From Gammaproteobacteria bacterium (GTDB lineage Bacteria; Pseudomonadota; Gammaproteobacteria; Pseudomonadales; Halieaceae): DNA of 43,484 nucleotides. Shown here one piece after another: positions 7,725 through 20,100 of this stretch. The position numbers were made by a program, and so were the translations under genes. Numbering within the stretch: the first letter of the stretch is position 1; every line of letters starts with the position of its first letter. The notes below the pieces were generated by a model. It did not search any database. It saw nothing but the letters and a program-made list of their open reading frames with translations, and had not been told where the DNA came from. The stretch lies in the NCBI GenBank assembly GCA_003646405.1, contig QNFR01000008.1:1-43484 (forward strand), in the 5' to 3' direction.

Positions 7725-8432
7725 TCACAGGGCCAAACCACGGGCAGAGAATCGATAACCTGTGCCCCGTACGGTTTGAATCAACTCACTGTAATCCGCT
7801 TGTGGTGATTGCAGGGCTTTGCGCAGGCGCCGGATATGTACATCCACCGTACGCTCCTCCACATAGACATTGGCACCCCACACCTGGTCCAGGAGTTGTC
7901 CACGGGAGTAGGCGCGTTCCGGGTGTGACATAAAAAACTGCAAAAGGTTGAACTCGGTTGGCCCCATATTCACCAGCTGGTCGCCGAGGAGGATGCGGCG
8001 GCTTTCGCCGTCCAGCACCAGATTCGCCACCTGTAAGCGTTTATTTTCGGTGCCGCCGGGGGAGCGACGCAACAGGGCTTTTATGCGGGCAATCAACTCC
8101 TTGGGGGCGAAAGGCTTGGTAATATAGTCGTCGGCCCCCACATCCAGGCCCTGGATAACATTATCTTCCGCCGTTTTGGCGGTTAGCATGATCACCGGTA
8201 ACTCTCTGGTAATATCATTGCGCTTGAGACGGCGTAACAACTCCAGGCCACTGCCGCCGGGCAACATCCAGTCCAGCAGCAGGACGTCCGGGCACTCGTC
8301 TACCGCCAGCGTATAGGCCTGCTGGATATTTTCCGCCTCAATACAGCGAAAGTCGGCCAGTTCCAGCGCCATGCGCAGCATATCCCGAATGGCAAATTCA
8401 TCGTCGACAATCAGTACAGTGCGATCAGTCAT
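7725..8432 (-). CDS. phoB: Phosphate-regulon response regulator PhoB
   Basis: An OmpR-family response regulator of 235 aa that binds Pho boxes when phosphorylated by PhoR. The receiver domain shows the acidic pocket (VDDE at 9-12), phosphoacceptor Asp54 in LLLDWMLPG, and the conserved Thr/Lys (MLTAK, ITKPF). The C-terminal winged helix has the recognition segment TVDVHIRRLRKAL. It heads the phoB-phoR-phoU run. A G-rich tract just before the ATG can act as ribosome site. A well-formed Pho box 50 to 67 bases before the start indicates autoregulation. Confidence 0.95.
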   Translation of the reverse strand: MTDRTVLIVDDEFAIRDMLRMALELADFRCIEAENIQQAYTLAVDECPDVLLLDWMLPGGSGLELLRRLKRNDITRELPVIMLTAKTAEDNVIQGLDVGADDYITKPFAPKELIARIKALLRRSPGGTENKRLQVANLVLDGESRRILLGDQLVNMGPTEFNLLQFFMSHPERAYSRGQLLDQVWGANVYVEERTVDVHIRRLRKALQSPQADYSELIQTVRGTGYRFSARGLAL

Positions 8433-8481
8433 TAGCGAAACACCCCCCCAATCTTCCTATGCGGTATTAGATGAGGAAATT

Positions 8482-8499
8482 ATGACAGTAAAATGACAA
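8482..8499 (-). promoter_or_regulatory. Pho box of the phoBR-phoU operon
   Basis: On the minus strand the bases read TTGTCAT-TTTA-CTGTCAT, two 7-base half sites with the 11-base period of the PhoB consensus (CTGTCAT-N4-CTGTCAT); only the first base deviates. A possible -10, TAATAC (about 8464-8469), follows about 12 bases after the second half site, the usual layout where PhoB replaces the -35 element. This implies phosphate-starvation induction of phoB, phoR and phoU. Confidence 0.8.
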
Positions 8500-8612
8500 T
8501 ACAGAATAAATAGCACTTACTTGAGCAATGTCGGGTGTGCCGCGAGAGTTCCACTATACGGTGCGCATGAAGCTACTTTCCCGATAAGCACCTCCCTAAC
8601 CTCATTTATCTG

Positions 8613-9665
8613 CTACCGCAGACTGGCGTTGATATTCTCCAGCATCCGGTTTCCCGGGCACAGGTCCACTTCTTCCAACTCGTTGAGGGGACGTTGTGAT
8701 GTCTCCAGCATGTCGTGTAAATCGCGGCTATTCTTGTCCATATAGATCAAGCCGGTGAGGATGGATCCGTCGGCGCGGTGATCCTCCAGGGCTACCATAG
8801 CGGAGCGGCGGTCGAAGGGATCCGGGGACTCGGATACCTTGTGCAAGTGAATAACCGAGCCGTCGTGCATGGTCACCTCCTGAGTGGTACCGGCGTGGTA
8901 ACTGGTGGTTATCTCCTGCATGATGGGCACAAAATCAATCGTGCCGCTCGCCTCGGCGTGCTCTCGTACATACTTATAGCTCTTGGTCGATCCCGGATTG
9001 TTGTTGAATGTCACGCAGGGCGAGACCACGTCGATCAATGCGAAACCCCGATGGGTCATGGCCGCCTTGATCAATGGCACCAACTGCTCCTTGTCGCCGG
9101 AAAAGCTACGGGCTACAAAGGTTGCCCCCAATTGTAGTGCCATACTGCACAGGTCGATGCTGTTAAAGAGGTTGGGGTCGCCCTTCTTGCTGGCCGAACC
9201 CCGATCAGAAGTGGCTGAGTCCTGGCCTTTGGTCAGACCATAACAGCCGTTGTTCATGACGATATACACCATATTCAGAGCGCGCCGCACGACGTGGGCA
9301 AACTGACCCATACCGATGGAAGCGGTGTCACCATCACCGGATATTCCCAGGTACAGCAAGTCCCGGTTGGCCATGGCGGCCCCGGTTACCACCGATGGCA
9401 TGCGCCCGTGCACGGAGTTGAATCCGTGGGAATTGCGCAGGAAATAAGCGGGCGATTTGGAGGAGCAACCAATGCCTGACAACTTGGCGATCTTGTGGGG
9501 TTCCAGCGACAACTCGTGGCAGGCCTTGACAATGGCGCCACTGATAGAGTCGTGGCCACAACCCGCACACAGGGTGGAAATGGCCCCTTCATAATCAGCC
9601 TTGGTGTAGCCCAGTTCATTGACCGGGAGATCGGGGTGACGGAATTTCGGTATCTGGTAGCTCAT
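8613..9665 (-). CDS. korB: 2-oxoacid (2-oxoglutarate-type):ferredoxin oxidoreductase, beta subunit
   Basis: The thiamine-diphosphate subunit, 350 aa, of an enzyme that oxidatively decarboxylates a 2-oxoacid to an acyl-CoA and reduces a [4Fe-4S] cluster. The four expected cluster ligands are visible: Cys33 and Cys36 (CAGCGHD), Cys67 (GIGCSSK) and Cys217 (SPCVTFN). The ThDP/Mg site is GDGD (110-113) with the downstream NN pair. It starts two bases after korA and is the last gene of korC-korA-korB. The 2-oxoglutarate preference is inferred from resemblance to Kor proteins; pyruvate or branched-chain substrates cannot be excluded from sequence alone. Confidence 0.88.
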   Translation of the reverse strand: MSYQIPKFRHPDLPVNELGYTKADYEGAISTLCAGCGHDSISGAIVKACHELSLEPHKIAKLSGIGCSSKSPAYFLRNSHGFNSVHGRMPSVVTGAAMANRDLLYLGISGDGDTASIGMGQFAHVVRRALNMVYIVMNNGCYGLTKGQDSATSDRGSASKKGDPNLFNSIDLCSMALQLGATFVARSFSGDKEQLVPLIKAAMTHRGFALIDVVSPCVTFNNNPGSTKSYKYVREHAEASGTIDFVPIMQEITTSYHAGTTQEVTMHDGSVIHLHKVSESPDPFDRRSAMVALEDHRADGSILTGLIYMDKNSRDLHDMLETSQRPLNELEEVDLCPGNRMLENINASLR

Positions 9666-9667
9666 AT

Positions 9668-11524
9668 TTATTCTCCCGCGCCGCTGGCACTATGTTCACG
9701 GTGCAGCGGCATTACGTTACCGCCCGACACCACCTGCAGAATTTGTTTGCGTATATTACGCGCACTGATCGGTGTACCGTCAAAACACAGTACCGACTTC
9801 AGTTTGTCCGGCCCGAGTTCGAATTCCGCCATTAGCAGTGTGCGCAATTGCGCATCACGGTTCTGTTCGATTACAAATACCCGTTGGTGCCGGCCGATAA
9901 AGTCTTCCACTTCCTTGTTGAAGGGGAAGGCTTTCACTCGCATGGCATCAAAGTGGATGCCGTCTTCCGCCAGGTAATCGACCGCCTCCCGTGAAGATTC
10001 CTCGCTGGTGCCGAAGTACAACACCGCATCATCGGTATCCACGCCACAGGCGATGATTTCAGGCCCGGGGACATGTTCCTTGATTGTTTCCCACTTGGCC
10101 ATCAGGCGCAGCATGTTATCCTCGTATTCTTCGCCTTTTTCCGTGTAGGTCGCGAATACATCGCGGGAACTGCCGCGGGTAAAAAATGCGCCCTTATGAG
10201 GATGGGTACCGGGATAGGTGCGATAGGGAATGGCGTCGCCGTCCACATCCTGGTAACGACCGAATCGCTCCATATTATCCAGGTCCTCGGCAGTCAGTAC
10301 CTTGCCCCGATCGTACTCGCGCTCATCATCCCAGACCAGGGGATCAGACATGTTGTCATTCATGCCCAGGTCCAGGTCGGTCATCAGGATGATGGGGGTT
10401 TGCAGACGCTCTGCCAGATCAAAGGCCAGTGCGCCAAAATCGAAGCACTCTTTTGGCGTGGATGGGAACAGCAAAACGTGTTTGGTATCGCCGTGGGAAG
10501 CGTAGGCGGCGGATAACACGTCCGACTGTTGGGTACGGGTGGGCATACCGGTTGAGGGCCCGGCCCGCTGCACGTCAAACAGCACGGTGGGAATCTCGGC
10601 AAAATAGGCCAGCCCCAGAAATTCGCTCATCAGCGACAGACCCGGTCCGCTGGTCGCGGTAAAAGACCGCGCGCCGTTCCAACTGGCACCGATAACCATG
10701 CCTACAGCCGACAACTCATCCTCCGCCTGCACAATCGCGTAATTGCGACGCCCCGTACCCGGATCGATGCGCACACGCTTGGCATACTTTTCGAAGGCAT
10801 CCACCACCGAAGTCGATGGCGTGATCGGGTACCAGGCCACAACGGTGGCGCCGCCGTAGATCGCACCCAGACCCAGGGCAGTATTGCCATCGAGCAGAAT
10901 CTTGTCGCCCACCTTGTTTGAAGCCTGCACGCGTATGCCCAGGGGACAGTCGAAGTTCTCCTTGGCGTATTGGTGACCAATCTCCAGTGCATGGATATTG
11001 GGCAGTACCAGTTTCTCCTTACCCTTGAACTGATCCGCCACCAACCCGGTCAACACCTTGAAGTCCATATCGAGCAGCGCAGCCAGGGCGCCGACATAAA
11101 TGACGTTTTTGAATAGCTGCCTCTGTCGTGGGTCCTGGTACTGTTCGTTACAGATTCGGGTCAGCGGCAGGCCGATTATATTGACGTCGTCGCGCAGCAG
11201 GCGCAGGTCCAGGGGCTTGGTATTGTCAAATATAAAATAACCACCGGGCTCCACGTCCTGGATATCCTGGGCCATACTCTGTGGATTCACCGACAATGCA
11301 ATGTCGACACCACCACGACGACCCAGGTAGCCTTTCTCGCTAACCCTGACCTCGTACCAGGTGGGTAGCCCCTGGATATTGGAGGGAAATATATTTTTGG
11401 GACACACCGGCAGCCCCATACGGAACAGGGCCTTGGCAAACAGGCTGTTGGCGCTGGCCGAGCCGGTGCCATTCACATTGGCAAACTTGATGACGAAGTC
11501 GTTGACGGATTCGATACGTTTCAT
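9668..11524 (-). CDS. korA: 2-oxoacid:ferredoxin oxidoreductase, fused gamma-alpha subunit
   Basis: A 618-residue protein joining the gamma (CoA-handling) domain, about residues 1-190, to the alpha pyrimidine-binding domain. The alpha part has the hallmark YPITPS (232-237), which shapes the 2-oxoacid site, and the QRAGPSTGMPTRTQQSD block. It pairs with KorB to make the catalytic core. Its ATG overlaps the korC stop (ATGA), so the two are translationally coupled. No ferredoxin domain is fused here; the electron-transfer clusters lie in KorB and the flavoprotein encoded first in the operon. Confidence 0.9.
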   Translation of the reverse strand: MKRIESVNDFVIKFANVNGTGSASANSLFAKALFRMGLPVCPKNIFPSNIQGLPTWYEVRVSEKGYLGRRGGVDIALSVNPQSMAQDIQDVEPGGYFIFDNTKPLDLRLLRDDVNIIGLPLTRICNEQYQDPRQRQLFKNVIYVGALAALLDMDFKVLTGLVADQFKGKEKLVLPNIHALEIGHQYAKENFDCPLGIRVQASNKVGDKILLDGNTALGLGAIYGGATVVAWYPITPSTSVVDAFEKYAKRVRIDPGTGRRNYAIVQAEDELSAVGMVIGASWNGARSFTATSGPGLSLMSEFLGLAYFAEIPTVLFDVQRAGPSTGMPTRTQQSDVLSAAYASHGDTKHVLLFPSTPKECFDFGALAFDLAERLQTPIILMTDLDLGMNDNMSDPLVWDDEREYDRGKVLTAEDLDNMERFGRYQDVDGDAIPYRTYPGTHPHKGAFFTRGSSRDVFATYTEKGEEYEDNMLRLMAKWETIKEHVPGPEIIACGVDTDDAVLYFGTSEESSREAVDYLAEDGIHFDAMRVKAFPFNKEVEDFIGRHQRVFVIEQNRDAQLRTLLMAEFELGPDKLKSVLCFDGTPISARNIRKQILQVVSGGNVMPLHREHSASGAGE

Positions 11525-13299
11525 ACTGCTTGTCCCGCCTTGCTCACGTTATAGAGAAATTTCTGCATATCCCAGGCCGCCGTCGGGCAGCGCTCGGCAC
11601 ACAGTCCACAGTGCAGGCAGACGTCCTCGTCCTTTACCATCACCCGTACAGTCGGTAGCACCTCTGATACATAAAGGTCCTGGGCCAGGTTGTTCGCAGG
11701 CGCGACCAACCGGGTGCGCAACTCGTCCTCCTTCCCGTTGGCAATAAAACTGATGCAATCCGTGGGGCAGATGTCGACGCAGGCGTCACACTCGATGCAG
11801 CGAACGTCATCGAAAACGGTCTGCACATCACAGTTGAGGCAGCGTTCGGCTTCCTTGTAGCCCGTGCTCTGGTCAAAACCGAGTTCCACTTCCAGTTTGC
11901 GATCCTTGAGGGTTTTGTCCAGCGGCGCCAGTGGCACTATATAACGCTGATCTGTCTCTACCGCGTTGTCGTAGCTCCACTCGTGCATCCCCATCTTCTG
12001 GCTGCCCTGCCGAATCTCGGGCGACAGACGATTGGTGACCGCCTCACCACGACAGAACAAATCAATACTGATGGCCGCCTGGTGCCCATGAGCCACGGCG
12101 GTGATGATATTCTCCGGGCCGAAGGCCGCATCGCCGCCAAAAAATACTTTTTCATTGGTGGACTGGAACGTGACCTCATCTAACACCGGCATGTCCCACT
12201 TGTCGAACTCGATACCCAAGTCGCGCTCTATCCAGGGAAAGGAGTTTTCCTGGCCAATAGCCATTAATACGTCGTCGGCTGCCATGAACACCAGATCCTC
12301 CCCGGTCGGTACCAGGCTGCGCTTGCCGTTCTCGTCATACTCGGCCTCGACTTTCTCGAAAGTCATGCCCTGGAGCTTCCCGTCCTCCACCACGAACTCT
12401 TTGGGTACATGGTTGTTGTAAAATGGAATGCCCTCATGCATGGCATCTTCCTTTTCCCAGGGGGATGCTTTCATGTCCGCAAAGGGGCTACGCACCACCA
12501 CGCGTACGTCTTCTCCGCCCATCCGCCGAGAGGTTCGGCAGCAGTCCATCGCGGTATTGCCGCCACCGAGCACCAACACGCGTCTGCCGATGGATTCAGT
12601 ATGTTCAAAAGCCACGCTGGCCAGCCAGTCTATGCCCAGATAGACATTCGCCATGGCGTCTTCCAGCCCCGGCAGGTTCAAACCTTTACCGCGGGGGGCG
12701 CCGGTGCCGACGAATACGGCATCGTAACCCTTGTTAAGTATTTCCTTCAGGCTGTCGATTTCGATATTAAATGTGGTGGTCATGCCCATGTCGAGAATAT
12801 AGTTCACTTCCTCGTCCAATACGCCTATCGGCAGGCGGAAAGACGGGATCTGGCTGCGCATCATACCGCCGCCGGCGAACTGATTGTCGTAGATATCCAG
12901 AGTGTAACCCAGCGGTGCCAGGCCTCTTGCAACCGTGAGCGAAGCGGGCCCCGCACCGATCAATGCAATGCGTTTGCCGTTCTTCTTTTTCGGGATGACG
13001 GGTAACCGGTCAGTGATATCACCTTTGTTGTCCGCCGCCACTCGCTTGAGCCGACAGATCGCCACCGGTTCCTCTTCCACCCGCACACGACGGCAAGCGG
13101 GTTCGCAGGGGCGATCACAGGTACGCCCCAGAATTCCCGGAAACAGATTGGACTGCCAGTTGAGCATATAAGCATCGCTGTATCGCTCCGCGGCGATCAG
13201 GCGAATGTACTCCGGCACAGGGGTATGCGCCGGACAAGCGTATTGACAATCCACTACTTTGTGAAAATACTCGGGATCGTTGATGTCAGTTGGTTTCAC
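11521..13299 (-). CDS. GltD-like FAD/NAD(P) oxidoreductase with C-terminal 2[4Fe-4S] ferredoxin domain (KorC-like)
   Basis: A 592-residue flavoprotein. The N-terminal Fe-S region has Cys18, Cys22, Cys61, Cys65 and Cys69 as in glutamate synthase small subunits. An FAD motif (GAGPASL) and an NAD(P) motif (GGGNTAMD) follow. The last 100 residues carry two ferredoxin-type clusters, CIECDACVDICP from 501 and CLHCGLCAERCP from 561. No glutamate synthase large subunit is nearby. As first gene of korC-korA-korB it most likely moves electrons between the 2-oxoacid oxidoreductase and NAD(P), as in the 2-oxoglutarate:NADP oxidoreductase known from Azoarcus/Thauera. The electron acceptor and direction are inference. 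Confidence 0.85.
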   Translation of the reverse strand: MKPTDINDPEYFHKVVDCQYACPAHTPVPEYIRLIAAERYSDAYMLNWQSNLFPGILGRTCDRPCEPACRRVRVEEEPVAICRLKRVAADNKGDITDRLPVIPKKKNGKRIALIGAGPASLTVARGLAPLGYTLDIYDNQFAGGGMMRSQIPSFRLPIGVLDEEVNYILDMGMTTTFNIEIDSLKEILNKGYDAVFVGTGAPRGKGLNLPGLEDAMANVYLGIDWLASVAFEHTESIGRRVLVLGGGNTAMDCCRTSRRMGGEDVRVVVRSPFADMKASPWEKEDAMHEGIPFYNNHVPKEFVVEDGKLQGMTFEKVEAEYDENGKRSLVPTGEDLVFMAADDVLMAIGQENSFPWIERDLGIEFDKWDMPVLDEVTFQSTNEKVFFGGDAAFGPENIITAVAHGHQAAISIDLFCRGEAVTNRLSPEIRQGSQKMGMHEWSYDNAVETDQRYIVPLAPLDKTLKDRKLEVELGFDQSTGYKEAERCLNCDVQTVFDDVRCIECDACVDICPTDCISFIANGKEDELRTRLVAPANNLAQDLYVSEVLPTVRVMVKDEDVCLHCGLCAERCPTAAWDMQKFLYNVSKAGQAV

Positions 13300-13340
13300 T
13301 GGTGTTGCTCGCTGTGTCGTTGGTAGTATTTATTGGTTAC

Positions 13341-13371
13341 AGTATATGTGTAGAGGATGAGATTGTGTCAC
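13341..13371 (-). promoter_or_regulatory. Candidate promoter of the kor operon
   Basis: On the minus strand TATACT (13341-13346) resembles a -10 box, and GTGACA (13366-13371) a -35 box, with a rather long 19-base spacer. They lie 42 to 72 bases before the korC start. The rest of the 185-base gap shows no coding potential and no clear regulator site. Confidence 0.35.
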
Positions 13372-13484
13372 ATGTCAACACGGTTTTCATTAGTGCGCGC
13401 AAACAAATAGCGTTACTTTTCCAATACTTTGCAGTTATCGCCAAACAGGGCGTTTATCTGTGAACCCGCGGCAGCCTGCCCCGC

Positions 13485-14089
13485 CTAGAACCAACCGAAA
13501 AACCAACCGTCACTTTTGAGCTTTTCCTCGCAGCCGACCAACTGTTTTTGATAGGTATTGGCTTTACGCTCGACCTTGCGCGCGACACCCATCAACCACT
13601 TCTTTTTACGGTAAGTGCCACGATTGAAGCCGCCGTGCCCTTCGTGGTAGGCCAGATAAAGACTGTAGGTATCCTGGCGCGAGATCCCGCTGCGTTTGTA
13701 CGACTGGTAGTTGTACCAGCCGACAAAGTCGATAGCATCGCCGAAGTCATCCCGGTCTGAGCCATACCTGCCCGCGCTGCGTTTGTAATCATTCCAGGTC
13801 GATGTTTTCGCCTGGCTATAACCATAGGCACTGGAGGGCCGCGGGCCGGGAATGAAACCGAAGATTTTCTTGCGTGGCGGCCTGGCCTTCGCCTGGAAGC
13901 GAGACTCCTGGTACATGATAGCCATCATCACTGGTATGGGCGTGCCCCACTCATCGCTGGCGTCTTCCGCATCGGCGTACCAGCCCTCTTTTTCATAAAA
14001 GATAGCGCAAATGTCCTCGGCGTTTTGCGGTGGTGATGTGGCACAAGCGCCCAGGGCGAGTACACAGCACAGCAACAGTAAAGTCCGCA

Positions 14090-14090
<1 letters not shown>
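13485..14090 (-). CDS. Small lytic-transglycosylase-like lipoprotein
   Basis: A 201-residue predicted lipoprotein. The signal peptide MRTLLLLCCVLALGAC ends in a lipobox (LGAC), and the next residues are Ala-Thr, so outer-membrane sorting is likely. The SLT-type catalytic glutamate is in MAIMYQESRFQ, followed by the AYGYSQ segment; a later NYQSY/LAYHEGHGGF region matches the active-site cleft of family 1 transglycosylases. It would cleave peptidoglycan glycan strands. I chose the ATG at 14090, which overlaps the ligA stop (TGATG), over a TTG one codon earlier. It ends the smc-zipA-ligA run, and coupling to division and replication genes is suggestive only. Confidence 0.8.
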
Positions 14091-17078
<2,988 letters not shown>

Positions 17079-17107
17079 CAATCCCAAGCCGCTTTATCCG
17101 TTTGTTC

Positions 17108-20100
17108 TCAGCTCGCCGCCAGTTCCGCAGCTTCTTCCACGTCCACCGATACCAGGCGCGATACACCTGGTTCGTGCATAGTCACACCCATCAGTTGGTC
17201 CGCCATTTCCATAGAAATTTTGTTGTGTGTGATGAAGATAAACTGCACTTTATCAGACATTTCTTTCACCAGTCGCACGTAACGGCCCGTATTGGCATCA
17301 TCCAGCGGCGCATCGACCTCGTCCAGAATACAGAACGGCGCCGGGTTCAACTGGAAGATGGAAAATACCAGTGCAATAGCGGTCAACGCTTTCTCACCGC
17401 CGGACAGTAAATGGATGGTGCTGTTCTTCTTGCCCGGGGGCCGCGCCATGATGGTGATGCCGGTATTGAGCAAGTCGTCACCGGTCATTTCAAGATAGGC
17501 GCTACCGCCACCAAATACCTTGGGGAACAAGTCCTGCAAACTGACGTTCACCTTGTCAAAGGTGTCCCGGAAGCGATTACGGGTTTCCTTGTCGATTTTG
17601 CGTATTGCGGATTCAAGCGTCTCCAGTGCGGTTACCAAATCCTCGTTCTGGACATCCAGGTAGTTTTTGCGTTCAGACTGCAGATCGTACTCGTCGATAG
17701 CCGCCAGGTTGATTGGCCCCAGGCGCGTTATACGGTTCGCCACTTGCTCCAGTGAGTGCTGCCATTGCGGCTCGTTGGCGCCCTCAGGCATATTCTGCAG
17801 TATGTCTTCCAACTGGTGTTCGCTTGCGCTCAACTGCTTGTGAATAGTCTCGCGCTGAACCTGCAGAGACTCATTGCCAATACGTTGCTGCTCCAGTTCG
17901 GTGCGCACAGTTTCAGCTCGATGCTCGATTGCCGTTCGTCGCTGCTCCGCTTCACGCAGTAGATAGTCCACATCGGCCACCAATTGCCGCGCGTCGCCGA
18001 GTTCACCCTCAGCCTGTAAACGCAATTTCAGCTGCTCTTCCAGCTGTGCCTGCAGTTCTTCCAGCGGGTTGTCGTTCTCGCTCAGGCTGGCACTCAGACT
18101 GTCCCTGCGCTCGCGCAACTGCGCAACTTGCCGGTCGGTGCGCGCTATGGATTCACGCATGGCATTGAGCTGAGTCTGCAGAGACTGGTGACGCATGGCG
18201 ACCTGGTGCGATCCATCTTTGTCGTGACGTGCTTTTTGGCGGGCACTGTCCAAAGTACCACGCGTCTGATCCCGGGTTGATAGCAACTCTTCACGCCTCT
18301 GGGAGTCCGCCTCCATACACTCAATAGCCGCCGTCAGCAGCTGGCGCGACTCAGCCAGCGCCTCCTGCTCCTGGCGAAACTGCCCTCTTGACTCGTCTAT
18401 CTCAGTGTTGATGCGCTCACGTCGCGCATTGATTTGTTCAATCTTGGCCTGGTGAGCAGACAACTGCGCGCTGGCATCCGCGTGTTGGCGTGTGCTCGCC
18501 TGCAACTCGCGCTGACAGTCCTGACGCTGGTCTTCCAGGCGCGTTAGTGCATTCTGGGATTCCAATAGATCCTGCGCCAGCCGTGTTTCGTGCAACTCTT
18601 CTGATGCCAGCCCCGAGGCCAGGCTTTCAAGCTCCTGCTGGCGCGCGATGACACCGCCGCGCTCATCTGCCAGGCGCGTAACCCGCAACCAGTTCGGCCC
18701 CAGCCACACTCCATCGCGGGTAATAATAGATTCGTGTGGCGCCAGCGAGGAGCGCTGCGCCATAGCCTGGCTCAAATCGTCGGCGCTGCGCACGCCGGAC
18801 AACAGTGCACCCACCCGACCGTCGCTGCGCACCTTGGATGCCAGTAATTGTGCCGACTGCTGCTCGTTGCCGGTGGACTCTACCAACAGTAATTGGCCCT
18901 GCTCCAGATTGCCGAGCAAGTTGCCGAGTTGACCGATGTCGTCGACACACACGGCCTGCAGATAATCGCCCAGCACGGTCTCTACCGCCAGCTGCCAGCC
19001 GTCATCCACTTGCATTTGTTCCAGCAGGCGGGGTTTGTCGGCAATCTGCTGTGCCTGTAACCATTCACCCACCGCCTTGTTGCCGTCTTCCATGGCGGCC
19101 TGTTGCAGGGCTTCAAGAGAGGCCTGACGCCCACGCATCTGCTGCAACTGCGAGCGCACCTGGTTCAGCGTGGTAGCATGATTGGTACTGGTATCGCGGG
19201 TAGTCGCCAGTGTCTGCACCAGAGTCTCACCGCGCTCCTCCAGCCGCGCCATGGTGAGCTCGATCTGCGCCAGTCGCTCGCCCAGGGCGTCAATCTCTGT
19301 GTTCGCAGGAGCCCCCGATGCCAGCCCCTGCTTCTCTTCCTCCAACTGTCGCGTACGATTCTGGATGCGCTGCAACACCTGCTCAACATGTTGGATACGC
19401 GATTGCTGCACCTCGGACTGCTGCCGTGGCTGCGCTGCGTGCTGGTTGAATTCGTCCCACTTGTGCTGCCAGTTATGCATGGCTTGTTCAGCCTGCAACA
19501 GGGTCTCGGCGGACGCCTCCTCCACAGCTTGCAACATCTCAAGTTCCGGGGCGAGTGTTGCAATCTCCGTTTCCCAGCTGGTCAGTTTGTCGCGATCATC
19601 ACCCAGATGGCTTTCGGATTCACCCAGATTGGCCCTGGTTTGCACCAGGTCCTCGCTCAACTGGTGCCCACGCTCTTGCTGGTGCTTGATCGTCTGCTCG
19701 ATTCGGGCAACCTCGGATCCCAGGGAATAATAGGTGGCCTGCACCTTATTAAATACATCGGTACGCTCCGTGTGATCCACCCGGTGCTGCTCAATCGCGG
19801 TATCAACCTGCTGGTGCTCGGCGTGAACCGCTTCAAGTTTGACTTCCAGCTCGCCTATAGCCTGGGCGGCGATTTTGATCTGCCTGTCCAACTCCTGCCA
19901 TTGCAGAGCCTGTAACTGGGCCTTGAGTTCGCGCTCCTGCACTTTGAATCCAGTATATTTTTCCGCCGCCTGTGCCTGGCGCTGCAAGTGTTGCAACTGG
20001 CGTTCCAGCTCATCGCGCAAATCGGTCAGGCGCTCGATGTTTTCAAGGGTGCGACGCATCCGGCTTGCGGTTTCCTTGCGCCGCTCTTTGTACTTGGAAA

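Noticed and set aside
11521-13299. Calling the flavoprotein glutamate synthase small subunit GltD
   Set aside because: It carries an extra C-terminal 2[4Fe-4S] domain and is coupled to korA/korB, with no gltB in the window.
19103-19915. Plus-strand open frame of about 270 codons opposite smc
   Set aside because: It is a Leu/Gln-rich mirror of the SMC coiled coil; the SMC frame on the minus strand is unambiguous.
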